Origin: Clostridia bacterium
Lineage (GTDB): Bacteria; Bacillota_A; Clostridia; Christensenellales; Aristaeellaceae
Length of the DNA stretch: 24,948 bases
Reading direction: 5' to 3'
Assembly (NCBI GenBank): GCA_017432405.1
Contig: JAFRJF010000252.1
Location: forward strand, 1-24,948
How positions within the stretch are numbered: position 1 is the first letter of the stretch; each line of letters opens with the position of its first letter. Shown in pieces: positions 1-8,790 of this stretch. Position numbers and translations under genes: made by a program. A model generated the notes under the pieces. That model saw nothing but the letters and a program-made list of their open reading frames with translations. It did not search any database and was not told the DNA's origin.

Positions 1-15
1 CGTCTGGAGGGGCGT

Positions 16-152
16 GGCGGCCTGGAAGGCCGCCGCGACGGGGTGCATCGTGTCGGGCGCGGGGGGGGCAGCGGGGCGGCCTGGAAGGCCGCCGCTGCGG
101 GGCGCCGCAGGGGGGGCGCGTGTGGGGGAGCGTGGCGGCCTGGAAGGCCGCC
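16..152. repeat. Three tandem palindromic (REP-like) hairpin repeats, 59-bp period
   Basis: The palindrome GGCGGCCTGGAAGGCCGCC (8-bp arms, GGA loop) occurs identically at 16-34, 75-93 and 134-152, so its start recurs exactly every 59 bases. The sequence between copies is G-rich and only loosely conserved (CGACGGGG, CTGCGGGG and CTACGGGG follow the three copies). Because 59 is not a multiple of three, this is not a peptide repeat. The array lies just downstream of the stop codon of the minus-strand surface-protein gene and may continue beyond the window start. It could stabilise the 3' end of that transcript, act as a terminator array, or be a REP/BIME-like dispersed element. Neither strand shows a long T run after the hairpins, so simple intrinsic termination is not the obvious reading. 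Confidence 0.8.
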
Positions 153-208
153 GCTACGGGGTGCTGCTGAACGGCTGCAGTTTGATGTATTTTCCTGTTT
201 CCCGGCCA

Positions 209-3200
209 TCAGTTTTGTCTCGCCCTGCGCCGCAGCAGCCAGAGCAGCGCCAGCGCCGCAAGGGCCACGGCCGAATACAGGGGCAGGTTGCTGTGGTCGC
301 CGGTATCCACCGGGTGGGGGTCGATGACGGTGAGGGTCGCGGCGTCGCTGACGATCTGCTGACCGGAGGAATCGCTGACGATGCACCGGGCCTTCCTGCC
401 ACTCATCGCCATGGTGACGTTATCCACCTGCAGCGTCGGCAGCACCGCGCCGTCCAGGTCCATCCAGCCCTTCTCCTTGCCCATCCATACCTGCCACTGA
501 TAGTGGTAGGGTGTGGCGCCGCCGCTGGCGCTTACGTTGAAGGTCGCGGTTTCGCCCACCTTGCAGGTGACGTCCCTGGGCTGGCTGATGATCATCAGCG
601 GCCCGGCTTCGCCATCCAGGTACAGGGTAAATTCGTTGTCCGCCAGGCCGCGGTCCTCGATGCCCACGCCCTGGATGACCACCCTGGCCGTGCGGTAGGC
701 GGTGGGATCCACCAGCGCGGAAAGGGGCATGTCGTAGGTGTGGGTCTTGCCGTCGGACACGGCCTGCTCATAATAGGGCAGCGCCAGCCGCACCGGCTCC
801 TTGGCGTCGTCCAGGTACATCTCGGCATAGAGCTTGATGCTCTCGCCGGTCTCGGCGTAGTCGAAGAAGGATACGCTCAGCCACTTCTCGTCGTTCGGCC
901 CCAGATAGACCCTGTGGGACACGCTCAAATCGTGCATCGAATGGATTTTTACGCTCTCCGGCGTCCGAATGGCATTGGCGACCAGCCCGTTTTGCACCAG
1001 CGCGTTCGTGGCCAGTCCATCGTCCTGAAGCACCATTCTGCCCGTCTGGGGATCGCGCACATAGGTCAGATCGACGCCCGGGTTGTTGGCCGCAAGGCCG
1101 TTCCGGGAAGCGGATATGGTATTTCGCTGTGCGGCCCTGGCCATCAGACCCACCCAGTTGGTATTGGTGGTGATGCTGCTGAAGCGCACCTCCAGCTCCT
1201 TCTTTCCGTCCCAGCTGGCCGGAATCTGCATCGTGCTCTTAAAGGCCGCCAGTGAACCGGGGAGAAGCACGTCGGTGGTCACATAATCGAACTGCTCCTT
1301 CGTTTCATCGGAATGCGTCAGCTTGCCGCCTTCGACGGTATACTTCTTGTTCTTTTCGCTGACCACCCAGTCGCGCCGCTGCGGGGTCATGTCAAAATCG
1401 AAGAGGCGCTTGAAGGCCTTGGCCCCGGTGGACACCACGTCGTTCCCCATCTTCATCCAGCACAACTCCGGATTCAGGCAATCGGCATGCAGCGTGCCCA
1501 CGACGGTTTCCCTGCTGCCCTCGTGCAGCACCATTTCCATCTCAAACCGCGTCAGTCCCATGCTTCCGGAATTCATCACGGAGACCGTATAATCGTCGAA
1601 TTCGCCTGGGGATACCAGCGTCTCCTCGAATACGAGGCCCTTGACGTCCATCACCGGCTTGAAGTTGGTCTGGAAGGAATACAGCGAAACCGGCGTCTTT
1701 TCGGAGGTGGCCTTCTTGCCGATGCTCTTGGGCAGCGGCGAAGCGGTCAGATAGCCCTTGCCCGTCGGCGTCAGGAACAGATCGCGAACCACCGGGGCAT
1801 CCGCGGGCATCGTAAACTCGGCGCACACGGAAGCGTTGGACAGGGTGTTGGTGCCCTGGTCGTAGACCGCGACCATCACGCGATAGAGGTCGTAGTTTTC
1901 GCCCCTGTCGTCCTTCATGACCACGGTGGACAGCCAGTACAGATTCACCAATCCGGCGATGGTCTGCTGCTTGAAGTTATCCGTAGGCATGTCGATGTCG
2001 TAGCCGGTGGCGCTGACCTTTATCTCCAGGTTGCCATCGCCTTCCCTGTGATCGGTGGGCTCCAGGTACAGGCTCTTCAGGCGGTAGCGCTTGCCGTCGG
2101 TGCCCACATCGTCGGTGTAGAAGATCACCCTGGCGTACTGATCGTCCTTTACCGGTATTACCGCCTGGGCGAAGCCTCCGGTATTGGCCTCGTCCAGCAC
2201 GATGGACACCATGTCATCCTCGCCCGCGGCATCCATCGCATTATCGTAGAATTCGATGGCGCCCTTGTCGCCGTTGCCCTTCTCCGAACGGCTGACGGCC
2301 AGCCAGCTGTCGTCGGGGCCCATCCTGTGGAATACGCGCACGTAGTCGTCGCCCGCGCCGCTTTGGACCTCATCGTCCGTGGATGCGGTATTGGTATTCG
2401 TCACCTTCAGGCCGTTCAGGTCCGGCTTGTTGCCGCTGACACTGGTGGTTTCAACCTGCTCGACGCTCACGGAGGCCGCAATCTGCTCGCGCTTTTTAGT
2501 CGCCTTCTGTATCCGGGTCAGCCCCACATCCACGCTGTTGGCATAGCTGTAATTGTTGTCGCCGTCCACGTTCACCTTGCTGGTCACCAGATCGATGACA
2601 GGTTCGGCGCCGACGAATTCCACCAGGCCCTTCCTGCCACCGACCCAGGCCCAGCTGAAGAAGCCCGGCATGGCCCTGTTGTCGTTCATCGACGCGCTCA
2701 GGGCGCCGTTACCCGCGCGCCACAGGTGCATCGTGTAAAGGCAGGCGTTGTTTTCCACCTCGAGGGGATAACCGCTGTCATCAAAGCTGCCGGCGCAGAG
2801 CACCGCCACAGTGATAAAGGTATCTGGATTAAAGTCGGCGGATTTGGCACTGTACGTGCCCGTGGCAGTGGTCACATCAAAGTCGTAATCCTTCACGCTG
2901 CCGGTCACATAGGTGGAATTGTAAACAGAGGGGTAGAGCTGGCGGCCCTGATTGATGGCGTCGACGATGCTGCCGGTGATATTGCGGGTCACGTTGCGCC
3001 AATGCAGGCGGCCGTTCTGGATGTAGAAGGTATACAGGTCGTCGCCAAGGGTCACGATCTTCATCTGTTCAAGGGTGTCGTCCAGCTTCGCGACCTCCGA
3101 CGCCAGCGCCGGCACGAGATCGGGATAGGTCTGCGGGCCCATCGGCACCAGATTGGCGTTCTTTTCGGGGTTCCCGCCGTCCTCGCCATCGTTGGGCATG

Positions 3201-5581
3201 TAGTGGTCCAGCAGCGAATACGGGACGTTCTTCTTTTTTCCATCAGGATAGCTGTACAGTGGCCACGGACCGCCCTTCCAGATCTCCATGCTGAACGACA
3301 CAAACAGTATCGTTATGCCGCCGGTGACATTCGCACCTCCGGTGATCTCAAAGTCGACCTGTTTGTCGTTCAACAGGAAGACGTGCAGGGAAATGTCGAT
3401 ATAGCCGGCGCCCTTGATCCAGGCGCAGAGAAGCCCTTTGATGCCGATGCCCAGCGTCGCGCTGATCGTCAAGCGGATGTCGATGGTGAAATCATCGGGG
3501 TGCAGCGTCCACCTGATGCTCTTGTCATCGCCCTTGGGCAGGATCAGGTCAAGGTTCAGGCCCATGCTCACGCCAACGCTCAGGTTGATGTTCAGGTTGG
3601 CGTAGAAGGGCACCGGGCCGATGGCAGTCTGGAAGGTGATATCGACGTAGAAGGATACCGTCACGCCGCCCACACCGTTGATCTTCAGGTAGGTTTCGTC
3701 CTCCTTCTCGTCGGGCTTCCACTTGGCTGAAAGCAGCCCAAACACGCCCACGTTGATGCCGCCCTTGGCCAGCCAGTTGACCTTGTTATATTTATAGTAA
3801 TCCCTCAACGTGCCGGAGTGCTGCCTCAAGTTGCTCAGGTTGGTGATCTTCTGGATATCCTTATAAAGGTCATTGTAATCCTGCATCGTCTTGGACTTCC
3901 ACTTGGGATCCGGGTTCATCTCCTTGGGCATGTAGCCCAGTCCGACGGAAACGGTGCCCGAGATATCCACATTCAGCTTGGGCATCCATTGTTGAAGGAA
4001 GGAAGGCGTCAAATCCAGCGAGGCGAGTCTGTTGATGCCGGGGATATTGAAGCTGAACCCAAACCCGCCCGAAAGGCCCCTCATAAACGAGGACATGTCG
4101 GCGGGCTTTTCGAAAATGCTGTTGACGGGCCTGAGCATCGTCTTTTCGGTTTTAACCGTCTTATCGTCCGCATTGCCGGAGCCGAAGCGGATATAGACGT
4201 CGGGATAAACGGGCGAAATGATCTTCTTCCAGGTGTCGGTAAAGGTGTACACATTGCCCTTCGGATGGGGATCGACCGCGGTCCGCACAAAGCCCCTGGG
4301 GTCCGTGTACGCCAAAACCGGCGCCCGGGGATCCTTGTCCTCGAGATTGCGCATCTCCACTATGAGATCAAAGCTTTCATCGTTAGCGCTTGTATAGTAG
4401 AACTGATATTCACTGTACATGATATCATAGTCGTCCAGGGTGGCCTTGTAGATATACGGGCTGCCATCGTTGTACTTCAGTGTAACATTGTGCTTGGAGC
4501 CACGCTGGATCTTCTCCCTGGGAAGGCAGATGCTCTGATACTTGTCTATGCCCGTATCCGTCTTGACCGCACTGGCGTCGATTTCTATGTAGGCAAACAC
4601 ATAGCCATCATCATTGATTGTAAAGTCGTGGATATTGAAGGCGACCCAGCCTTCCCCATTCTTGGTCACTTCCTCCACCAGCGGCGCTTTCGGGTCGCCT
4701 TTGGCGTCCCGAACGCTGACCTTGATGCCGTCAGGCGCGTGCTTGCCGTTTTTATCATACAGCACGACGCCGATGGTGTCCTTGCCCAGCACGGTGACCG
4801 AGGCGGTATCATTCGCCAACACGCTTCCATTCGCGCCCAGGCGCGAGGCAAAGCTGTTGGCATTGCCCGCGACCACCAGGGGCGCTTCGGTCGTCACATG
4901 GTTGCCGTCGTCCTCGAACAGCGCGTGCATCCACGCTCCAAAGCCGGAATTATGCGTGGCGCCGTCCACGGCAGCAGACAGCTGTTCGATCTGGGCAAGC
5001 CAGTCCACACTGTTCTCGACGACCTGCTGGCGAATCTCCCTGATATCCCCGCCCGCCTGACGAATGCGCTCGGAATAGCGGACCTTCTCATAGTCATAGA
5101 CCTGGTCGCTTTTCATCAGGTCGGTCATCGCCTGGATGATCTCCTGGCTCTCGTCCACGGTGTCATAAGCGTAAAGCAGCGTCTCACGCAGGTCCTCGAC
5201 CCCCAGAACCAGCGACTTCAGGAATTCGATATATTCCGCGCTGTCATCGTTGGTCAACAGGCTGCTGTCTGACCCCGACGACCCACTCTTCACGTCGTAG
5301 ATCGCCGCCTGCGCGCGGGCCAGCAAGTTGCTCAGGGAATACAGCTTGCCTGAAAGCCGTTCGTCCAGCCAATCCGACACCTGCTGCGCGTTCATCGAGG
5401 CATTGGCACGCATGCCGCTATGGTATTCGCCGGCGCCATCGTTCAGGCCGGCCAACACCATGTAGGTCGCAAGCTCGTCCTCGGTCAGGATCTTACCGCT
5501 GACGATGACGGCCAGCGCATTCACAGGCAGCATCCCGACCAGCATGATGAGTGTCAGCATCGCCGCAATCCATTTCTTCAT
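209..5581 (-). CDS. Very large secreted surface protein with Ig-like domain and C-terminal anchor
   Basis: The protein has 1790 residues and was not recognised as a named family. It begins with a classic signal peptide (MKKWIAAMLTLIMLVGML, cleavage near residues 22-26). It ends with an Ig-like/PKD-type domain at about 1660-1754, a PVDTGD stretch resembling a degenerate LPXTG-type sorting signal, one hydrophobic helix (about 1766-1784) and a basic tail. The N-terminal third (about 30-240) is helical. The middle (about 540-850) is rich in alternating hydrophobic and glycine beta-strand patterns, and the rest looks like stacked beta domains with very few cysteines. The open frame extends 15 codons further upstream to a TTG at 5626. 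The ATG at 5581 is preferred because the signal peptide starts there and AGAGGG lies about 8 nt upstream. The gene follows the foldase gene by 45 nt and is probably co-transcribed with it. A role as a cell-surface adhesin or structural protein is inference. Confidence 0.85.
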   Translation of the reverse strand: MKKWIAAMLTLIMLVGMLPVNALAVIVSGKILTEDELATYMVLAGLNDGAGEYHSGMRANASMNAQQVSDWLDERLSGKLYSLSNLLARAQAAIYDVKSGSSGSDSSLLTNDDSAEYIEFLKSLVLGVEDLRETLLYAYDTVDESQEIIQAMTDLMKSDQVYDYEKVRYSERIRQAGGDIREIRQQVVENSVDWLAQIEQLSAAVDGATHNSGFGAWMHALFEDDGNHVTTEAPLVVAGNANSFASRLGANGSVLANDTASVTVLGKDTIGVVLYDKNGKHAPDGIKVSVRDAKGDPKAPLVEEVTKNGEGWVAFNIHDFTINDDGYVFAYIEIDASAVKTDTGIDKYQSICLPREKIQRGSKHNVTLKYNDGSPYIYKATLDDYDIMYSEYQFYYTSANDESFDLIVEMRNLEDKDPRAPVLAYTDPRGFVRTAVDPHPKGNVYTFTDTWKKIISPVYPDVYIRFGSGNADDKTVKTEKTMLRPVNSIFEKPADMSSFMRGLSGGFGFSFNIPGINRLASLDLTPSFLQQWMPKLNVDISGTVSVGLGYMPKEMNPDPKWKSKTMQDYNDLYKDIQKITNLSNLRQHSGTLRDYYKYNKVNWLAKGGINVGVFGLLSAKWKPDEKEDETYLKINGVGGVTVSFYVDITFQTAIGPVPFYANLNINLSVGVSMGLNLDLILPKGDDKSIRWTLHPDDFTIDIRLTISATLGIGIKGLLCAWIKGAGYIDISLHVFLLNDKQVDFEITGGANVTGGITILFVSFSMEIWKGGPWPLYSYPDGKKKNVPYSLLDHYMPNDGEDGGNPEKNANLVPMGPQTYPDLVPALASEVAKLDDTLEQMKIVTLGDDLYTFYIQNGRLHWRNVTRNITGSIVDAINQGRQLYPSVYNSTYVTGSVKDYDFDVTTATGTYSAKSADFNPDTFITVAVLCAGSFDDSGYPLEVENNACLYTMHLWRAGNGALSASMNDNRAMPGFFSWAWVGGRKGLVEFVGAEPVIDLVTSKVNVDGDNNYSYANSVDVGLTRIQKATKKREQIAASVSVEQVETTSVSGNKPDLNGLKVTNTNTASTDDEVQSGAGDDYVRVFHRMGPDDSWLAVSRSEKGNGDKGAIEFYDNAMDAAGEDDMVSIVLDEANTGGFAQAVIPVKDDQYARVIFYTDDVGTDGKRYRLKSLYLEPTDHREGDGNLEIKVSATGYDIDMPTDNFKQQTIAGLVNLYWLSTVVMKDDRGENYDLYRVMVAVYDQGTNTLSNASVCAEFTMPADAPVVRDLFLTPTGKGYLTASPLPKSIGKKATSEKTPVSLYSFQTNFKPVMDVKGLVFEETLVSPGEFDDYTVSVMNSGSMGLTRFEMEMVLHEGSRETVVGTLHADCLNPELCWMKMGNDVVSTGAKAFKRLFDFDMTPQRRDWVVSEKNKKYTVEGGKLTHSDETKEQFDYVTTDVLLPGSLAAFKSTMQIPASWDGKKELEVRFSSITTNTNWVGLMARAAQRNTISASRNGLAANNPGVDLTYVRDPQTGRMVLQDDGLATNALVQNGLVANAIRTPESVKIHSMHDLSVSHRVYLGPNDEKWLSVSFFDYAETGESIKLYAEMYLDDAKEPVRLALPYYEQAVSDGKTHTYDMPLSALVDPTAYRTARVVIQGVGIEDRGLADNEFTLYLDGEAGPLMIISQPRDVTCKVGETATFNVSASGGATPYHYQWQVWMGKEKGWMDLDGAVLPTLQVDNVTMAMSGRKARCIVSDSSGQQIVSDAATLTVIDPHPVDTGDHSNLPLYSAVALAALALLWLLRRRARQN

Positions 5582-5626
5582 AGCTCCATCCCTCTCTATT
5601 CGCGCTCGTGGTGTCGTCCTGGACAA

Positions 5627-6943
5627 TCAATACTTCAACAGCTCCGGGTGGGTCTCTATATCGTAATCCGGCTTCCACTTCTCAAAGAGCGCCGCCAGCG
5701 CATCCACCTGGCTGGCGTGCAGCGCCGACTGCTCCAGCAGCTCCTCCTCCTGCTCGGTCAGCACGTGATCCCCCGCGGGCAGATCCCCGACATAGCACAG
5801 GATGTGCACGCCCTTCTCCGTCAGCACCGGCTCCGACACGTCGCCGACCTTCTCCAGCGCCATGCCCGCGTTGATGAATTCATCCGGCCAGCCTTCGGAA
5901 AGGGTGTGAAGCGGATAGCCCGGGCCGGTCACGTTGCGCTCGCTGGTATCGGCGCTGTACTGCGTTATCAGGGTCACGAAGTCGATGCCGGCGGACAGGC
6001 GCTCGTCGATCTCGTCCAGCTTGTCCTGGATCAGCGGCATCGTTGCAGCCCTGCGCGCCTGCATATAAGCCAGCTTCGCTTCCTTCAGCGCCTCCATGGC
6101 CGCGTCGTACTCCGCCTTCGGCGCATCCAGGTTTGACCAGTCGTCGGTGGTGAGGACCATCTGTGTCAGCGCCGCCATCTTTTCGTTGGCTTTCTTCACC
6201 GCGCGCTCCACCGCGTCCTGCTCGTTCTTCAGCGACTCGATCACCCCGTCGGGATAATCCAGCAGGATCTGCCGCACCAGGCGATAGCCCTCGGGGGTGT
6301 AGAACGAATCGCTGTCCGTATTCAGAATCTCCCGCTCGTAGCGGGGAATGTCGTCCTTATAGCGCTCGCGATCCGGCGCGAGGTACTGGGTTTCGTAAAA
6401 TTCGTCCAGCTCGTCCTGGGTGATGGGAATATCGCCCACATACAGCTCGATGGCGCGCCGCTGGCGCTCGGACACCAGGTACTCCCGATAGATGTTGTCC
6501 ATGTCGTAGCCCTCGTCGGCCACCGCTTTGGAAACCTCCTCCTGCGTCGCGTCCATTCCATTGGCCTGCATCATTTTATAGACGCTCTGCCAGATCTCCT
6601 CGTAGCGGCTGGACGCCGCGCCGCGCAACAGTTCCTCTTCCTGTTCGGTAAAGTCGTGCTTTCCCGCCTCGGTCAACTTGGCTTCAACCAACCCGATGCC
6701 CACGAAGTTATCGATGACGTTCGCGGCCATTTCAGCCTTTTCAGTTTCCGTCATCGTTTCCTCTGAAAGCGACTCCGTCATCTTGATGATCGAATCCAGC
6801 GAGCCCTGTACCATGCTGAGGGGATAGCTGAATTCCCCCACCCGCACGCAGACCGGATCCTCCGCGGCCTCTGCCTGCGCCGGCTGGAAAAGCGCCAGAA
6901 TCAATAACAATGACAGGATAAGGAAATGCACGCGTCCATACAT
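5627..6943 (-). CDS. Secreted SurA/PrsA-like foldase (parvulin-type peptidyl-prolyl isomerase)
   Basis: The protein has 438 residues. A signal peptide (MYGRVHFLILSLLLILALF, ending near AQAEA) is followed by a helical SurA-N-like chaperone region (about 30-190), a long charged helical insert (about 225-310) and a parvulin-like C-terminal segment. Near residues 370-395 it reads GMALEKVGDVSEPVLTEKG followed by VHILCYVGD, the usual end of PpiC/rotamase domains. There is no cysteine after the signal peptide that would suggest a lipoprotein, so it may be released or held by an uncleaved signal. The frame opens 11 codons earlier at 6976, but GGAGGT sits 8 nt before the ATG at 6943, which decides the start. 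The giant exported protein lies immediately downstream in the same transcript, so this foldase probably assists its folding after export; that is inference from context. Whether the isomerase site is active cannot be judged by eye. Confidence 0.8.
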   Translation of the reverse strand: MYGRVHFLILSLLLILALFQPAQAEAAEDPVCVRVGEFSYPLSMVQGSLDSIIKMTESLSEETMTETEKAEMAANVIDNFVGIGLVEAKLTEAGKHDFTEQEEELLRGAASSRYEEIWQSVYKMMQANGMDATQEEVSKAVADEGYDMDNIYREYLVSERQRRAIELYVGDIPITQDELDEFYETQYLAPDRERYKDDIPRYEREILNTDSDSFYTPEGYRLVRQILLDYPDGVIESLKNEQDAVERAVKKANEKMAALTQMVLTTDDWSNLDAPKAEYDAAMEALKEAKLAYMQARRAATMPLIQDKLDEIDERLSAGIDFVTLITQYSADTSERNVTGPGYPLHTLSEGWPDEFINAGMALEKVGDVSEPVLTEKGVHILCYVGDLPAGDHVLTEQEEELLEQSALHASQVDALAALFEKWKPDYDIETHPELLKY

Positions 6944-7011
6944 GGCGACGACCTCCATTTGTAAACTGTTCGACATTGGAATGGCAATATTATATACTTT
7001 TAGTCAATATT

Positions 7012-7041
7012 ATTATAAATCAAGTGCCTTATTCAATGCAA
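7012..7041 (-). promoter_or_regulatory. Promoter of the foldase/surface-protein operon
   Basis: On the minus strand TTGCAT (7036-7041) is separated by 18 nt from a perfect TATAAT (7012-7017), about 70 nt upstream of the foldase start codon. It lies in a conspicuously AT-rich island (about 6965-7110) within otherwise GC-rich DNA. A second TATAAT nearer the gene (about 6990) has no good -35 element. Confidence 0.6.
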
Positions 7042-7119
7042 TGCAATCAACCGTTAAATAAGTGAGGCAAATATTACCAAATTCATGTGATATTTGATCG
7101 ATTAGGCCTATCCCCACTG

Positions 7120-7158
7120 CCGATAAAACATCCCGGGCGATCCTGTTGATCACCCGGG
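7120..7158 (-). terminator. Intrinsic terminator of the three-gene minus-strand unit
   Basis: The inverted repeat CCCGGGCGATC (7132-7142) / GATCACCCGGG (7148-7158) forms an 11-bp stem with one G-U pair and a 5-nt loop. On the minus strand it is followed by ATGTTTTATC, a short U-rich tract. It lies about 230 nt after the stop of the DUF6884 gene, so it would end the 11962-7387 operon, leaving a long 3' tail. Confidence 0.5.
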
Positions 7159-7204
7159 CTGTTGAAAAGGTCACGATGTGCCCCTGTTCGCCAGGCAGAG
7201 CCGG

Positions 7205-7360
7205 CTACGAAAGCGTTCCCAGCGCCTCCAGCTTGCCCAAGACGGAATCCGGCAGCGCCAGGCTGCGCCGCGAATCACGGCGCCCTACGCGGGCGTCGGA
7301 TCGATCGTCCAGATATCTTGCTTCCCCCTCTTGCGTCCGTAAATCCCATACAATCGGCCC
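7205..7360 (-). other. Possible gene remnant downstream of the DUF6884 gene
   Basis: The region between the DUF6884 stop (7387) and the terminator (7158) has no complete gene. On the minus strand one frame stays open from 7360 to a TAG at 7205-7207 (51 codons, no ATG or GTG start). Its end, reading SRRSLALPDSVLGKLEALG, has codon use like a genuine C-terminus. An overlapping frame reads YEGRLYGIYGRKRGKQDIW before a TAG. This could be the decayed 3' end of a gene with a frameshift, or chance in GC-rich DNA. Confidence 0.25.
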
Positions 7361-7386
7361 TCATAGATGCGTCAAGGGATCTGGTT

Positions 7387-8754
7387 TCAGATTCCCGGCA
7401 CGATGATCCGCGCCAGCTGCAGGGATTCATCGGCGGTGAGGGGGTCTGCGTCCAGGGCGCGCTTCTGCCACAGGCCGCTGGCGCGAATCTCCGGCTCGGT
7501 GCTGTAATGGCCGAGCCAGCCGTCGCTGGGTGCGAAGTCCTTCGCCTGGTGCAGCGTGGCGATGATGGCCGATCCCAGGCGCAGGCGCGATTCGGCAGAT
7601 GCCACGGGGATGACCGAGAAGGCGAGGTTGACGCGCATGTAGGCGCTGACATCCCGCTCCACCCGCGCCGCGGTCCTGAAGTCCTCCCGCTCCCGGTCGG
7701 GCTGCCCGGAGGTGTCCAGCGACCAGATGTCCAGGTAAGGGTCCTTGGCGCGGTTCAGCAGGGCCCCGCCGATGTCCCTGCGGAACGGGCTGGCATTGCG
7801 GTCCTCCCGGTCGAAGTGATCCGCCAGGCGCTGCTTCAGCCGACCGGGGTCGGTATTGGCGCCCACGCGCACCACGCGGGCGAAGCCGCGATAGGTCTCG
7901 CCCCGCTCGTAGACGATGGTGATGCCGTCCTCAAAGGGTATGGCGTCGATATCCCGCCATTCGTAGCGGGGCAGCCGCTCAAACAGCCGGTGCAGCCACA
8001 GCGCCGCGCCCTCGGCGCCGCTGGGCGCCTCCTCGAAGCTGGCGTTGAGGCGGTACAGCAGATCGATGCGCTTGCCCAGGGGCAGGTTGCCCAGGGGCAG
8101 CGTCACATTGGCCAGCCCCGGCAGCAGGTATTCGTAGTGATTCCGTCCCGCAAGTATGATGAACTGGTCCCGCTGCGTATCGCACACCCGGCCCAGCTGC
8201 GCAAGCACCCCCTCCGCCCAGGCCCTGCGCCCGTCAGCGGACATGTCGTTCAGCGACTCGTCACAGGGCGCGACCAACGCGTCCTCCGGCACCAGGCCGC
8301 GCTTTGCGGAGAGTAGGTAAATGCGTTCGGTGAGGGTCCTGGCATAGGCGTGGGACAGGGAAAACAGCGTGCCGGGCGCGTCCGGCACGGCGGCGTCGCC
8401 TGGGTCGTCCTGCCCGCTGCCGGCGCAGGCGATCAGCGCAACGACCCGCCCGCCATCCCGGGGCGCGTCCGGGGAGGGCGCGACTTCATCCCTTGAAGGC
8501 CGGGCCGCGCGATAAAACACCACCGTGCCGCCGGCACGGTCCGCCCGGGCCCGATAGCCCGCCGCATGCCATGAACGGGCGTGGCTGTGCCGGGTATCCG
8601 CGTCGTCGCCGACGTTGGCCCACCAGGCGTCGTACTTCCGCGCGGAGGCGGGCAGCGCCCGGCCCAGTATCTCCTCGATCCGGGCGAAGGTCAGAACGAC
8701 CTCGTCGCTGTCGCAGCCCATCAGGTAATCTTTCAGCGGATCGTAATATCCCAT
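7387..8754 (-). CDS. Three-domain DUF7662-like / DUF6884 / GIY-YIG-like protein
   Basis: The protein has 455 residues and no signal peptide, so it is cytosolic. Three modules are visible. Residues 1-85 (YDPLKDYL near the start, then EEILGRALPASARKYDAWW) resemble the small DUF7662 domain. Residues 103-235 (IACAGSGQ, then YLLSAKRGLVPED) match the DUF6884 pattern, a CxxxK-type nucleotide-related fold in which AKYGLV is typical. Residues 274-430 resemble a divergent GIY-YIG nuclease domain: GITIVYERGE, then RVVRVGANT, an RLKQRL helix, SPFRRDIGGALL, and a late WLGHYS..EIRASGLW segment. AGGAG sits 8 nt before the ATG. The gene starts 36 nt after the phosphomannomutase homologue and is probably the last cistron of that operon. 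A DNA-processing or defence role would fit the modules but is inference; nuclease activity is untested. The domain names come from memory of the motif patterns. Confidence 0.65.
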   Translation of the reverse strand: MGYYDPLKDYLMGCDSDEVVLTFARIEEILGRALPASARKYDAWWANVGDDADTRHSHARSWHAAGYRARADRAGGTVVFYRAARPSRDEVAPSPDAPRDGGRVVALIACAGSGQDDPGDAAVPDAPGTLFSLSHAYARTLTERIYLLSAKRGLVPEDALVAPCDESLNDMSADGRRAWAEGVLAQLGRVCDTQRDQFIILAGRNHYEYLLPGLANVTLPLGNLPLGKRIDLLYRLNASFEEAPSGAEGAALWLHRLFERLPRYEWRDIDAIPFEDGITIVYERGETYRGFARVVRVGANTDPGRLKQRLADHFDREDRNASPFRRDIGGALLNRAKDPYLDIWSLDTSGQPDREREDFRTAARVERDVSAYMRVNLAFSVIPVASAESRLRLGSAIIATLHQAKDFAPSDGWLGHYSTEPEIRASGLWQKRALDADPLTADESLQLARIIVPGI

Positions 8755-8790
8755 GGCAAACGCTCCTCAAGGCTATATATTATACAGCCG

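Noticed and set aside
16..152. CRISPR array
   Set aside because: The repeats are only 19 bp, fully self-complementary, GC-rich and separated by related rather than unique sequence; there are no cas genes.
1313..3730. An 805-codon open frame on the plus strand, with others at 3818-5272, 8581-10296 and 13254-14825
   Set aside because: They are antisense to well-supported genes with signal peptides or catalytic motifs, have low-complexity composition rich in His, Val, Arg and Gly, and lack ribosome binding sites. They arise from the GC-rich codon use of the true genes.
8763..8790. A promoter for the DUF6884 gene based on TATAAT in the 36-nt gap
   Set aside because: No acceptable -35 element lies 16-19 nt upstream; the gene is better explained as part of the upstream operon.
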